The notes beneath the pieces are model-generated. The model was given only the letters and a program-made list of their open reading frames with translations, was not told where the DNA came from and did not search any database. The translations under genes and the position numbers were made by a program. From positions 1,302,001-1,366,000 of the forward strand of contig NZ_CP064954.1 in assembly GCF_011038655.2 (NCBI RefSeq): a stretch of DNA of 64,000 nucleotides, written 5' to 3'. Source of the stretch: Corynebacterium lizhenjunii (GTDB lineage Bacteria > Actinomycetota > Actinomycetes > Mycobacteriales > Mycobacteriaceae). Shown piece by piece: positions 54,592-63,502 of the stretch (positions are counted from its first letter, which is position 1; every line of letters starts with the position of its first letter).

Positions 54592-55206
54592 TTAACCTTC
54601 CACAGACTCTGATTGGGGCGCGCTGGGCCTAGACAGCACCACTGCGTCGCGACCATCAATGTCGGCCACCAGCACCTGGACGTCCTCATCACGGGCGGTA
54701 GGCAGGTTCTTGCCCACGTAGTCGGCCCGAATGGGCACCTCGCGGTGGCCACGGTCCACCAGGCAGGCCAGCTGAATGGCAGCAGGCCTGCCGATGTCCC
54801 GCAAAGCATCCAGCGCAGCGCGAATAGTGCGCCCGGAATACAGCACATCATCGACCAAAATGACGATGGCGCCGTCAATGCCGCCGGCGGGGATTTGCGT
54901 GGGCGCTAGCGCCCGGTGTGGCCGGGAGCGCAGATCATCACGGTAGAGGGTGATGTCCAGCGAACCGTGCGCAACACTTACCCCCGAAAACTCCTCAATC
55001 TTTGCGGCCAAACGTTGCGCCAAGGGCACTCCCCCCGAAGGAATGCCCAACAACACCACGCGCGGCGCCGCAGAGTCATCCATACTATCCGCGCCGTCCA
55101 ACGCCGTCTTTTCAATTACCTGGTGCGCGATGCGTGCCACGGTGCGCGCGACATCAGCAGAGCTCAATAGCTCTGAGAAGCCCGCGGACGCGTTGTCTAC
55201 ACTCAT
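54592..55206 (-). CDS. pyrR: PyrR, pyrimidine operon regulator / uracil phosphoribosyltransferase
   Basis: RNA-binding regulator of pyr genes with a PRPP-binding fold. The PRPP loop [21 protein letters not shown] (about 118-138, first 20 residues [20 protein letters not shown]) and the basic [11 protein letters not shown] segment used for RNA binding are present. 204 aa, about 20 longer than the Bacillus protein because of an N-terminal extension and a short Asp/Ser insert. GGAGG is 5 nt before the ATG. First gene of pyrR-pyrB-pyrC-carA-carB-pyrF; probably represses its own mRNA through the hairpin at 55221-55237. Confidence 0.95.
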   Translation of the reverse strand: MSVDNASAGFSELLSSADVARTVARIAHQVIEKTALDGADSMDDSAAPRVVLLGIPSGGVPLAQRLAAKIEEFSGVSVAHGSLDITLYRDDLRSRPHRALAPTQIPAGGIDGAIVILVDDVLYSGRTIRAALDALRDIGRPAAIQLACLVDRGHREVPIRADYVGKNLPTARDEDVQVLVADIDGRDAVVLSRPSAPQSESVEG

Positions 55207-55220
55207 CGAGACCTCCTTCC

Positions 55221-55237
55221 CCGCCTCACAGTGCGGC
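55221..55237 (-). promoter_or_regulatory. Candidate PyrR binding loop next to the pyrR ribosome binding site
   Basis: On the minus strand CCGC-A-C, loop TGTGA, G-GCGG: a 5-bp stem with one bulged A and a pentaloop matching the NGNGA loop of PyrR binding loops. It ends just before the GGAAGGAGG of pyrR. The arrangement fits PyrR-dependent translational repression as reported for mycobacteria. Confidence 0.5.
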
Positions 55238-55267
55238 TTTTAAAGGATGCCAACAGAAGTTGCGCTT

Positions 55268-55273
55268 ATCCTA
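55268..55273 (-). promoter_or_regulatory. Candidate -10 box of the pyr operon
   Basis: TGC-TAGGAT (extended -10), with CTGCGA 17 bp upstream (55291-55296). Predicted start near 55261, leader about 55 nt. Two direct repeats of ACCTCGCAGCC (55276-55286, 55288-55298) overlap the spacer. Confidence 0.5.
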
Positions 55274-55477
55274 GCACCTCGCAGCCGACCTCGCAGCCCA
55301 CCCCACAACCCCGTTCGCCCCCACCTGGGGGGCTGAACCGCCCGCTCTCCCCCATAGGGCCACACGCCCGACGAAGTACCCCTAAGAATCGGCGGCGTGC
55401 GCTAAACTCACGTGGGTGCTTTGGGTTGAATACCAAAATCCCGCAGGTCGCCCGCGACACCGCCCCCGGAGGCTGAC

Positions 55478-56857
55478 ATGAATTTTCGCACGCAACACGT
55501 AGTTCCCGCCCCCCGCGAAGAGGTCTGGGATTGGCATACCCGCCCCGGCGCTTTGGCGCGGCTGACACCTCCTTTCCTGCCGATGTCCCCCCTGCAACAA
55601 GCCAGCAACCTCGCCGACGGCACCAACATCCTGGGACTGCCCGCCGGCCTGCGGTGGGTCGCCCGCCACGATCTTTCCCGCTATCGCCGCGGCTATAGCT
55701 TCAGCGACGTTTGCATCAACGCACCTCTACGCACTCTGGCCACTTGGCGCCACACACGTACTTTTGCCGATGCCCCCTCGGGCTCCCCCGGGCAGCAGGC
55801 CACCAGCATTACCGATACCGTCACCACCCGCCTGCCGCGTGCCGCGCTGCGCAGTATTTTTGCCTACCGCCAGCACCAGCTGATCAATGACCTTGCGTTC
55901 CTGCACCGTCTCCAGCCCCTGGTGGAACCCGTGCTTGCCGATACCCCCACCACCGTCGCCGTCACCGGCTCCCGGGGCGCCGTAGGCCGCGCGCTGTGCG
56001 CGCAACTTACCACCGCCGGGGTCAAGGTGGTCCAATTGGTGCGCAACCAACCCAAACCAGGTCAGCGCCACTGGAACCCCTTGCACCCGGCACCTGACCT
56101 TTTAGAGGGCATCGGCAAGGTAGTACACCTGGCGGGCGAGCCCATCTTTGGCAGGTTTAACGAGGCCCACAAGCAAGCCCTGCGCTCCTCGCGCATTGGA
56201 CCCACCCGGGCGCTTGCAGAGCTGGCGGCGCGCACCCCGGGGGTGGAAACATTTGTGAGTGCCTCGGCCATTGGCTATTACGGGCCCAACCGCGGCAGTG
56301 AGGTCCTGACTGAGACCTCAGAGCCCGGTGAGGGCTTCCTGGCGGAACTCGTCACGGATTGGGAGGCCGCCACCACTGCCGCCCGGGACGCGGGGCTGCG
56401 CGTGGCCACCATTCGCACCGGGGTGGCGCTGGCGGGAAACGCCGGACTACTGCCTATAGTGCGCACGTTATTCCAGACCGGCCTGGGTGGGACTTTTGGT
56501 AGCGGAGAGTTTTGGTTCAGCTGGATTGCGCAAGACGATCTCACTGACATATACATGCGGGCGCTTTTTGACTCCAGCCTGTCCGGGCCGCTCAACGCCG
56601 TGGCGCCAGAGCCTGTGCTCAACCGCAACATGGCGCACGCCCTGGCCCGCGAGCTCAACCGCCCCGCGCTGCTGCCTATCCCGACCTTAGGCCCCGCGCT
56701 CTTGCTAGGCAAAGAAGGTGCCAGCGAATTGGCGCTGGCAGACCAGCGAGTAACCAGCACACTCCTGGGTGACCACACCTTCCGCTACCCCACCATTGAT
56801 GCCGCTCTGGCCCACGAGCTGGGCGGTGAGGCACTGGTTGAGCAGCTCCCGGATTAA
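55478..56857 (+). CDS. TIGR01777-type NAD-dependent epimerase fused to an SRPBCC domain
   Basis: Two domains. Residues 1-150 look like an SRPBCC/START-like ligand-binding domain (FRTQHVVPAPREEVWDWHTRPGAL... with beta-strand-rich pattern). Residues 160-459 are a short-chain-type epimerase with TVAVTGSRGAVGRALCAQL and the C-terminal NAVAPEPVLNRNMAHALAREL (DUF1731) region; the catalytic-type SASAIGYYG is present. Such proteins are widespread with no assigned substrate. Divergent from pyrR across 270 bp. ATG start follows CGGAGGCTGAC. Confidence 0.85.
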   Translation: MNFRTQHVVPAPREEVWDWHTRPGALARLTPPFLPMSPLQQASNLADGTNILGLPAGLRWVARHDLSRYRRGYSFSDVCINAPLRTLATWRHTRTFADAPSGSPGQQATSITDTVTTRLPRAALRSIFAYRQHQLINDLAFLHRLQPLVEPVLADTPTTVAVTGSRGAVGRALCAQLTTAGVKVVQLVRNQPKPGQRHWNPLHPAPDLLEGIGKVVHLAGEPIFGRFNEAHKQALRSSRIGPTRALAELAARTPGVETFVSASAIGYYGPNRGSEVLTETSEPGEGFLAELVTDWEAATTAARDAGLRVATIRTGVALAGNAGLLPIVRTLFQTGLGGTFGSGEFWFSWIAQDDLTDIYMRALFDSSLSGPLNAVAPEPVLNRNMAHALARELNRPALLPIPTLGPALLLGKEGASELALADQRVTSTLLGDHTFRYPTIDAALAHELGGEALVEQLPD

Positions 56858-56996
56858 ACCCAGACTAGGCGCGTATTAGCTGCGGGTTAGGCCCTGGTTA
56901 GCTGCGGGAGGCATCTCCGTTAAGCTTAGAGGGCTAGTGTTTGACCTCCCCCGTTGGGGAAGTCCCCACGCCAACGACGAGAAGAGTAAGGACCCT

Positions 56997-57620
56997 GTGT
57001 CGCACAATATGACAGAAGACACCTCCGGCAGCGCCGCACAGTCTGCTGCTGACCCAGACATTTTGCCCGATACCCCCATTACCGCGCCCACCTTGGAGCG
57101 CATCGGGGAGATTTTCACTCAACAGGGCCTGCAGTACCGCATTGAGGAACACCCTGCCCCCGAAGCGCCGGAATCTGCCGATGCCCCCGACGCCCCGGCG
57201 CCCCATGACTCGGAGTCCGAAGCCCCGGCCGAGGAGTCCCAGGCGCCAGCGACCCTGCGCGTGCTGCGTACCGGGTTTAGCAACGCGGCCATCGCCATGC
57301 AGATCCGCAACAACACCCTGGTGGTCGACTCCGTGTGGCGCGGCCAGGTGCCCGTGTCTGAGGGCCCGCACCTACTGATGATCAATAATCAGTGGAATGC
57401 CGAGCATTTTGCTCCCACCCTGCGTTTTTATGAAGGCCAAGACCACAACCAGTCCTTGGTGGTCTCAGCAGTGCGTGAACTACATATCACCCCTGGGGTG
57501 TCCCGTAACCAATTAGGGGCGTTTGTGATGTCCACCCTCAACTCAGTCCTGGAGGCTTTCGCCTGGATTGAACAGCACTACCCACAACTCGTGACCTGGG
57601 AGGACCCCCACCATGACTAA
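56997..57620 (+). CDS. YbjN-like domain protein A (first of four tandem)
   Basis: 207 aa from GTG 56997 (AAGGA 4 nt upstream; an ATG at 57009 is possible). An N-terminal segment predicting a helix is followed by an acidic Pro/Ala/Glu linker (about 52-85) and a C-terminal domain: NTLVVDSVW..., HFAPTLRFYEG, and a final helix ending PQLVTWED. The domain resembles YbjN/T3SS-chaperone-like proteins. The last 35 residues resemble those of the third gene (VTWEN). The stop overlaps the next start by 8 nt. No enzymatic motif; function unknown. 139 bp after the epimerase gene. Confidence 0.75.
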   Translation: MSHNMTEDTSGSAAQSAADPDILPDTPITAPTLERIGEIFTQQGLQYRIEEHPAPEAPESADAPDAPAPHDSESEAPAEESQAPATLRVLRTGFSNAAIAMQIRNNTLVVDSVWRGQVPVSEGPHLLMINNQWNAEHFAPTLRFYEGQDHNQSLVVSAVRELHITPGVSRNQLGAFVMSTLNSVLEAFAWIEQHYPQLVTWEDPHHD

Positions 57621-58101
57621 GCTCAACCCACAGGACCCTCACTCGCTAGAGGTCGTGACCATCGACCGGGTGGTAGACGCCATGGCGACCTTTGACGTCA
57701 CGCTGGACAAGATTGAGGGCCGTGATGACTCCGCTACGGCCAACCTCAACGGCCTTCCCTGCTTGTTCGCGGTGCTGGACTCCGTGGTCATTGTGCGTGC
57801 GGACGTGCAGACCGACGCCGCGTACTCGCAGGCCGATGCCGGATTATTCCTGGCCGCGAATCAAATCAACTCCGTAGCGCTGGGCGCCCGCGCCGTCATC
57901 ACCGACTTCGATGACCAACTGGTGGTGCGTACCGAGCGCGATATTTCCATTGCCGCTGGAATGACTGACCAGCAGCTGCAAGCCGCACTGCAGGCCGCCG
58001 TCGATGGCGTCCTTGGGGCCCAGAACGCCATGGTCGCCGCCGCTGAGGAGATGGCCAAGCTGGGCTCCGCAGCCGCCGCCGAAGCAACGGAGGGTAACTA
58101 G
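57613..58101 (+). CDS. YbjN-like domain protein B
   Basis: 162 aa, ATG 57613, overlapping gene A by 8 nt. Helix-strand pattern of the YbjN fold: TIDRVVDAMATFDVTLDKIE, LFAVLDSVVIVRADV, then NSVALGARAVITDFDDQLVVRTE and a final helix beginning GMTDQQLQAALQ. The segment GMTDxQL is shared with gene D, and the strand before it is similar in both. Likely acts together with its neighbours; small and acidic, no signal peptide or membrane segment. Confidence 0.75.
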   Translation: MTKLNPQDPHSLEVVTIDRVVDAMATFDVTLDKIEGRDDSATANLNGLPCLFAVLDSVVIVRADVQTDAAYSQADAGLFLAANQINSVALGARAVITDFDDQLVVRTERDISIAAGMTDQQLQAALQAAVDGVLGAQNAMVAAAEEMAKLGSAAAAEATEGN

Positions 58102-58104
58102 CCA

Positions 58105-58644
58105 GTGGCAAAAATCCAGGAGGTCACAATCCCCCGCCTTGCGCAGGCCTGCGATGAGCTGGGCATGGACTACGCGCTCATCGCCGCAATCACCGATGAG
58201 GACGGACCTGGCGCTGAAACCCCAGCGGTACCGGAAGACTCGTGTCAGGCCGAGCCTGCCGATACCGCCCGCACCGTCTTGCAAACCGGCCTTCCGCACC
58301 TGAGCATCTACTGCGACCTACAGGAAGGCACCCTGTCCGCCTTCGCCACGTGGGAGGGCCGTCTTCCCGCTACCGCTGAGGATGAGGTCGCCGCGCTTCT
58401 GGGTGACCTTAACTGGGATTTTATTGCCCCCACCCTGTCCTATAGCCTGCAAGAAGCACCTGGGCCACGGGCCCAAGAGGAGATCGTCATCAGCGCCAAC
58501 CGGGCAATGGGCGTTGCAGAGGGGCTGAGTATGCAGCAGCTCCGCGGCTTTTTAGACAGCGCCTTTGACAGTTTTACGCAGGTCTTTGAGTACATTGCTC
58601 AGGCCTTGCCCGCTGCAGTGACGTGGGAAAACAACAACGCCTAA
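58105..58644 (+). CDS. YbjN-like domain protein C
   Basis: 179 aa, GTG 58105, 3 bp after gene B. Begins with EVTIPRLAQACDELGMDYAL, has an acidic insert (about 30-55), then LPHLSIYCDLQEG, FIAPTLSYSLQE and a final helix ending PAAVTWEN. The FxAPTL and VTWE elements match gene A. No catalytic motif. Likely co-transcribed with B and D. A ribosome binding site is not clear, suggesting coupled translation. Confidence 0.75.
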   Translation: MAKIQEVTIPRLAQACDELGMDYALIAAITDEDGPGAETPAVPEDSCQAEPADTARTVLQTGLPHLSIYCDLQEGTLSAFATWEGRLPATAEDEVAALLGDLNWDFIAPTLSYSLQEAPGPRAQEEIVISANRAMGVAEGLSMQQLRGFLDSAFDSFTQVFEYIAQALPAAVTWENNNA

Positions 58645-58665
58645 AGAGTTTAAGGACACACATTT

Positions 58666-59214
58666 ATGGACGCACGCACTGCCCCGGAGCAGCCCACCAC
58701 CTCGAAACAACTTGCTACCGCCCCGGACACCCCTGCACAAAACGGACCTGCACGCAACGGCCCAGCACAGCAAGGCATCCAGCCAGTCACCCGTGAGCGG
58801 GTCGTCGCATTGCTTGCACAGGATGACATCACTGCGGTGGAACACCCCGAAGCCGACACGGTTGCCGTGGCCACCTTCAATCAACTTGACTGGGCCTTTA
58901 GCATTTTTGATGAGTTGGTCAAAGTAGAGTGCATTCTCCCCACCACCCTATCCTTTGCAGATAGTGCCGCGTTCTTGCGCCAGATTGCTAATGAACACAA
59001 CGCCGCAGCCTTCGATGGGCGGGTAAGCGTTGGAGACGTAGATGGCCAGGCAGAACTACGCGGAGATGCCGTCTTTGTTGCCAGCCCCGGCATGACCGAT
59101 GCTCAACTCTTCCACGCGCTGAACTTCGCCGTCGTCGCTGCCCAGGAGCTGCTACTGCAAACCCTGGACACCTTCAACAATCTGGCCCAGCAACTCACAA
59201 CGGAGCAGGGCTAG
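58666..59214 (+). CDS. YbjN-like domain protein D
   Basis: 182 aa, ATG 58666, 21 bp after gene C with AAGGA upstream. A disordered N-terminus of about 40 residues rich in Pro/Ala/Thr/Gln precedes the domain [20 protein letters not shown] ... [20 protein letters not shown] ... [13 protein letters not shown]. The GMTDxQL helix is shared with gene B. The stop codon overlaps the nusB stop from the opposite strand (CTAG). Confidence 0.75.
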   Translation: MDARTAPEQPTTSKQLATAPDTPAQNGPARNGPAQQGIQPVTRERVVALLAQDDITAVEHPEADTVAVATFNQLDWAFSIFDELVKVECILPTTLSFADSAAFLRQIANEHNAAAFDGRVSVGDVDGQAELRGDAVFVASPGMTDAQLFHALNFAVVAAQELLLQTLDTFNNLAQQLTTEQG

Positions 59215-59969
59215 TTCCCCTCAGGTGCTAGCGAGTTGGCCTCGGGCGCTTCGGCATCAAGGTCGAAAGAGCTAAGCTCCTCGGCATCAGGCGCGTCTAC
59301 AGCGTCGGAATCGGCCCCATCTGCGTCCGGGTCGATCTCATCCGCGTAGGGGTCCAGGAAGTTCTGGACCATGGGGTTGTCCTCGGAGTTGGCTTGGGCA
59401 ATGTCGTCGAGTACCGCGTGGATATACGGCGCGGCTTTATCCGTGGAGTACTGACTAGCCAGCTCCACGCCCTCCACAACCGCCGTGGCCTTAGGAATTT
59501 CTGGGTTAAACAACAGCTCCCACGCGCCGACGCGCAAGATCGCCCGGTCTACAGCCGGCAGGCGGTGGAATTCCCAATCATCTGAGAGATAGCGCGCGAT
59601 GGTCTCATCAATCAGATCGAGCTCCTCCGCCGCACCGCGGACGATATCCTGGGTGTATTGCGCAATTGGCGCCACCCCATTCGACTCATCGCGGGACAAA
59701 GCCATGCGATCTTCAACGATGGCTACCGGATCAATATCCCGGCTTTCCGCCTCGTAGAGAATATCCGCAGCACGCCTGCGAGCCCGGTACCGGGCAGTGT
59801 GGCGCTTGTGGGGGTTCTTCTTCGCCGAAGACTCTTTAGCTTGGCGCTCGGAGTCAACCTGCGGCTGCTCCGCAGGTGCATGGGTGCTAGAGCTACCGTT
59901 GCTGGGTAGACCGGCGCTGGGGCTACCTGCGCCGGGGCCACCGGTGCTAGGGCTGTTGTTATCGCTCAC
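59211..59969 (-). CDS. nusB: NusB antitermination factor with low-complexity tails
   Basis: RNA-binding protein of rRNA antitermination, partner of NusE (S10). The core ([21 protein letters not shown] ... [20 protein letters not shown] ... [17 protein letters not shown]) occupies about residues 50-200. Both ends are disordered: a Gly/Ser/Pro-rich first 45 residues and an acidic Asp/Ala/Glu tail of about 45. 252 aa versus the usual 140-190. Tail-to-tail overlap with YbjN gene D. Confidence 0.92.
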   Translation of the reverse strand: MSDNNSPSTGGPGAGSPSAGLPSNGSSSTHAPAEQPQVDSERQAKESSAKKNPHKRHTARYRARRRAADILYEAESRDIDPVAIVEDRMALSRDESNGVAPIAQYTQDIVRGAAEELDLIDETIARYLSDDWEFHRLPAVDRAILRVGAWELLFNPEIPKATAVVEGVELASQYSTDKAAPYIHAVLDDIAQANSEDNPMVQNFLDPYADEIDPDADGADSDAVDAPDAEELSSFDLDAEAPEANSLAPEGN

Positions 59970-60015
59970 GATGTTCGCTGGGCCAGCTTTCTCCTCGAAT
60001 TGCTACTAACGAAAC

Positions 60016-60579
60016 TTAGTTGTTCACACGAGAAAGGTACTCGCCGGTGCGAGTATCGATCTTCAGCACATTGCCAATCTCGATGAACAGCGGTACCTGA
60101 ATCTCCGCGCCGGTCTCCAGGGTGGCAGGCTTGGTACCACCGGAAGAACGGTCGCCCTGCAGACCTGGCTCAGTGTGCTCCACCTTCAGGTCCACGGAAA
60201 TCGGCAGCTCACCAAACAATGCCTCGCCCTCGTGGAAGGAAACCTGTACGCGCATGTTCTCCAGCAGGAACTTGCCGGCCGTGCCGAACTTGTCATAAGG
60301 AAGCTCGAACTGCTCGTAGGTCTTATCATCCATGACCACGTAGTTGGAGCCATCGTCGTAGAGGTAAGTCATGTCGCGGCGGTCCACGGTAGCGGTCTCC
60401 ACCTTCACGCCTGCGTTGAAGGTCTTATCCGTAACCTTGCCAGATACAACATCCTTGAGCTTGGTGCGCACGAATGCGGGGCCCTTGCCCGGCTTCACGT
60501 GCTGGAATTCAATGATTTGCTGCAGCTTGTTGTCAATCTTGAGCACAAGGCCGTTCTTAAAGTCAGTGGTATCCGCCAT
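60016..60579 (-). CDS. efp: Elongation factor P
   Basis: Relieves ribosome stalling at polyproline. Domain I contains [14 protein letters not shown] (about 32-45), with the lysine that is modified in some bacteria; the last domain ends in [12 protein letters not shown] at 60579 is preceded by GGGAG 9 nt upstream; the 27-codon longer frame is dropped. 187 aa. 46 bp upstream of nusB (in gene direction). No modification genes seen nearby. Confidence 0.95.
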   Translation of the reverse strand: MADTTDFKNGLVLKIDNKLQQIIEFQHVKPGKGPAFVRTKLKDVVSGKVTDKTFNAGVKVETATVDRRDMTYLYDDGSNYVVMDDKTYEQFELPYDKFGTAGKFLLENMRVQVSFHEGEALFGELPISVDLKVEHTEPGLQGDRSSGGTKPATLETGAEIQVPLFIEIGNVLKIDTRTGEYLSRVNN

Positions 60580-60736
60580 GGATTTGAACTCCCAAAAGTA
60601 TTGAGGTGGGCATGTAAAACAGTGCTTAAGCATATCACGCCCGCCATAAAGTTCATGCACGGCGGCACCCCTGTTAGGCCCGTGCCCCGAGCACGGGCCC
60701 TTGAGTGCGCTCAGAGCCCCAGGGCCCTAAACGGTC

Positions 60737-61849
60737 TTAGGAACCGATAATGGTCAGTTCCTTGCTGATGGGGGTGATGATCTTCGGAGCCCCTGCGGTG
60801 ATGATCAGGGTGTCTTCAATGCGCACTCCCCCACGGCCCGGCACGTAAATGCCCGGCTCAATGGTCAGCGTCATGCCTTCGGCAAGCTCACCCTTGCCGG
60901 TGGTAGCCGCCCAGGGGCCTTCATGAACATCCAAGCCAACACCATGGCCGGTCGAGTGAACAAAGTACTCACCGTAACCGGCCTTTTCAATGACGTCGCG
61001 GCACGCCGCATCAACATCCTTAAGTGCCGTGCCCGGGGTGGACGCCGCCACGCCAGCCAGCTGGGCTTCTAGCACGGTCTCATAGATTTCGCGCGCGAAG
61101 TCGGAGACCTCTCCCATCACAAACGTGCGGGTGCAGTCCGAGTTAAATCCGCGCAGGTGGGCACCGAAATCAATGGTGACCAGGTCACCGCGCTCGATCA
61201 CGCGATCATCGGCACCGTGGTGCGGCTTCGCGGAGTTCGGACCGGACGCCACGATGGTGTCAAAAGAAACTCGCTCAGACCCGAGCAGGCGCATGCGGTA
61301 CTCCAAGTCGGCCGCGACCTGGCGCTCCGTACGGCCCACGCGCAGCTCCTCGGCAGCCAAAAGCTCCTCCAAGGCCTGGTTGGCCAGCGCAGCAATTTCG
61401 GTCAGCTTGGTCAGCTCCTGCGAGTCCTTGGTCAGGCGAATGTCCTCGATGACCCCGCTAACCGGGACCAACGTCACATCCTCAGGAGCTGCGGCTTCCA
61501 GAGCCTTAAGCTCAGAAACAGACAGGTACTCGGCTTCAAAACCCACGCGCAGTGGCCCCTGCTGCGCGGCTTCGGCCAGCGTCTCCAGCAGGCCCGTGCC
61601 CACAGCACGCACGATCAATGCTTCTAGATCCGGCACCTCCTCAGAAATCTGGGTGGTGTAGCGCCCATCGGTAGCCACCAGTGCCGAGAGATCTTTGCGC
61701 AACAACAGCGCACCATTGGAACCGGAGAACCCCGTCAAGTAGCGCATGTGGGTCAAGTGGGTGATCAGCACGGCATCGATGCGCTGCGAGGCCAGCTCGG
61801 CGGCGAGCTTGCGGCGGCGGGTACTGTAACGAGTATCTGCGAGAGACAT
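60737..61849 (-). CDS. pepQ: Xaa-Pro dipeptidase/aminopeptidase PepQ (M24 family)
   Basis: Metallopeptidase cleaving Xaa-Pro bonds. Five metal ligands visible: two Asp in TIDFGAHLRGFNSDCTRTF, His in GHGVGLDVHE, Glu in TIEPGIYVPG and Glu in GGVRIEDT. ATG 61849 has GAGGAG 8 nt upstream; six upstream codons are rejected. 370 aa. Located between aroQ and efp, as in other corynebacteria. Confidence 0.95.
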   Translation of the reverse strand: MSLADTRYSTRRRKLAAELASQRIDAVLITHLTHMRYLTGFSGSNGALLLRKDLSALVATDGRYTTQISEEVPDLEALIVRAVGTGLLETLAEAAQQGPLRVGFEAEYLSVSELKALEAAAPEDVTLVPVSGVIEDIRLTKDSQELTKLTEIAALANQALEELLAAEELRVGRTERQVAADLEYRMRLLGSERVSFDTIVASGPNSAKPHHGADDRVIERGDLVTIDFGAHLRGFNSDCTRTFVMGEVSDFAREIYETVLEAQLAGVAASTPGTALKDVDAACRDVIEKAGYGEYFVHSTGHGVGLDVHEGPWAATTGKGELAEGMTLTIEPGIYVPGRGGVRIEDTLIITAGAPKIITPISKELTIIGS

Positions 61850-61898
61850 GAGACAACTCCTCAACACAAAAGTGGGCGGGTAGGTACTGGAATGTAGC

Positions 61899-62330
61899 TT
61901 AGCCCTGCTGGGCTAGGAAGAAATTCATTGCCGCCGTGTAGCCATAGGTTCCCAGGCCGGCGATGACACCACGGGCAATCGGGGAAAGATAGGAGTGTGC
62001 CCGAAAAGGCTCCCGAGCATGGACATTAGAGATATGCACCTCCACAAAGCCCTGTTCCAACTCAGCCAGGGCATCGCGCAGTGCCACTGACGTATGGGTG
62101 TATCCACCGGGGTTAATGATCACGGCTGCTCCCTGATCCGCAGCGCGGTGTACGCAATCGATCAGCTCGCCTTCATGGTTGGACTGGAAGAACTCACAGT
62201 CGACTCCGTGGCTGCTTGCCAGCTGCGCAAGTGCAGATTCAATATCGGCCAAGGTTGTATGCCCGTAGATCTCCGGCTGCCGCTTGCCCAGCCGGTTCAA
62301 ATTTGGCCCGTTAATAACCACAAGCTTCAC
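61899..62330 (-). CDS. aroQ: 3-dehydroquinate dehydratase, type II
   Basis: Third step of the shikimate pathway. [17 protein letters not shown] (about 6-22) holds the catalytic Arg and Tyr; [17 protein letters not shown] and [12 protein letters not shown] hold further substrate-binding residues. GTG at 62330 ([12 protein letters not shown]) has AAAGG 7 nt upstream, preferred over a start nine codons earlier. 143 aa. Next to aroB and aroK. Confidence 0.95.
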   Translation of the reverse strand: MKLVVINGPNLNRLGKRQPEIYGHTTLADIESALAQLASSHGVDCEFFQSNHEGELIDCVHRAADQGAAVIINPGGYTHTSVALRDALAELEQGFVEVHISNVHAREPFRAHSYLSPIARGVIAGLGTYGYTAAMNFFLAQQG

Positions 62331-62361
62331 AGGATTACCTTTCTGACTTTCAGGCACGCCG

Positions 62362-63447
62362 TTAGTGCGCGCCGCTGCTTATCGCGGCATAAGCCGCTTT
62401 GAGGTCCTCCACCGAGGCATCGCCAATGCGGGTGGTCGCACCAATACCGGTCAAGGCCACAAAGCGCACCCCCGCACCACGGTTCTTCTTATCACGCCCC
62501 ATGGCCGCGTAGAGCTGCTCAAAGTGCCCACCCGGGTAGGACGTGGGCAGGCCGATGCCACCGATAATCTCCCGGTGCACCTCCACAAGGTCCTGGCCAA
62601 TCAAGCCCCGGTTGTGGGCCAGGTGGGCAATAAACATCATGCCCACTGCCACCGCGTGGCCGTGGCGCCAGGTGTAGTCCTCCCGCAGCTCCACCGCGTG
62701 GCCAAAGGTATGGCCGTAGTTGAGGGTCTCGCGCAGCCCGGATTCCTTCAAGTCTTCGCTAACCACAGCGGCCTTGACAACAACAGAGCGGCGTACCAAC
62801 TCCGGCAGGTAACCATCCACGTCCAGGCACGCTGCCGGGTTATCCAGATAGCGCTCAATAATCACTGGGTCATGGATAAAGCCGGTCTTAATAATCTCCG
62901 CCGAGCCAGCGATGATTTCTGCCTGCGGTAAGGAGCGCAGCAATTCGATGTCTACGAAGACAGCATCCGGCTCATAGAACGCGCCCACCAGGTTTTTGCC
63001 TGCGGCGGTATTGATTCCGGTCTTACCGCCCACTGCGGCATCGACCATAGCCAGCAGCGTCGTGGGCACGTGAATGACTTTGATGCCGCGCATCCACCCA
63101 GACGCCACGAAGCCGGCCAAGTCCGTGGCCGCACCGCCGCCAACTCCAATTAGGAGATCCGCGCGGGAGAAATTGTGCCTTCCCAGATGGTCCCAAAGCT
63201 GCCCTGCCACCTGCAAGGTCTTCGCGGCCTCGGCATCGGGAACCGGCAGCTCCACCACAGCGAGTCCACCGGCGCGAAGCTCTTGGCTAAGGGCCTGCGC
63301 AAACCCCTGCACGCTTGGCTGATGGATAATTCCCACCTTGCGGGCACCACTAGCTTGCACCCGAGCGATGATGGCGCCCCGGAGGTCACTTCCAATGGTG
63401 ACCTCATAGCCAGCTGGACCGCTAACTTCGATAGTGTGCGTGGTCAT
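62362..63447 (-). CDS. aroB: 3-dehydroquinate synthase
   Basis: Converts DAHP to 3-dehydroquinate, NAD and zinc dependent. [16 protein letters not shown] (about 100-115), the following [19 protein letters not shown] and metal ligands in [11 protein letters not shown] (about 250) are intact. 361 aa. The gene starts 55 bp after aroK on the same strand and continues to aroQ, giving an aroK-aroB-aroQ operon. Confidence 0.96.
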   Translation of the reverse strand: MTTHTIEVSGPAGYEVTIGSDLRGAIIARVQASGARKVGIIHQPSVQGFAQALSQELRAGGLAVVELPVPDAEAAKTLQVAGQLWDHLGRHNFSRADLLIGVGGGAATDLAGFVASGWMRGIKVIHVPTTLLAMVDAAVGGKTGINTAAGKNLVGAFYEPDAVFVDIELLRSLPQAEIIAGSAEIIKTGFIHDPVIIERYLDNPAACLDVDGYLPELVRRSVVVKAAVVSEDLKESGLRETLNYGHTFGHAVELREDYTWRHGHAVAVGMMFIAHLAHNRGLIGQDLVEVHREIIGGIGLPTSYPGGHFEQLYAAMGRDKKNRGAGVRFVALTGIGATTRIGDASVEDLKAAYAAISSGAH

Positions 63448-63502
63448 ATTTTTCCCTCCACAGACTGCGCCCGCCGCAACCGGCGGGGCAAAAGTTCCAG
63501 AG

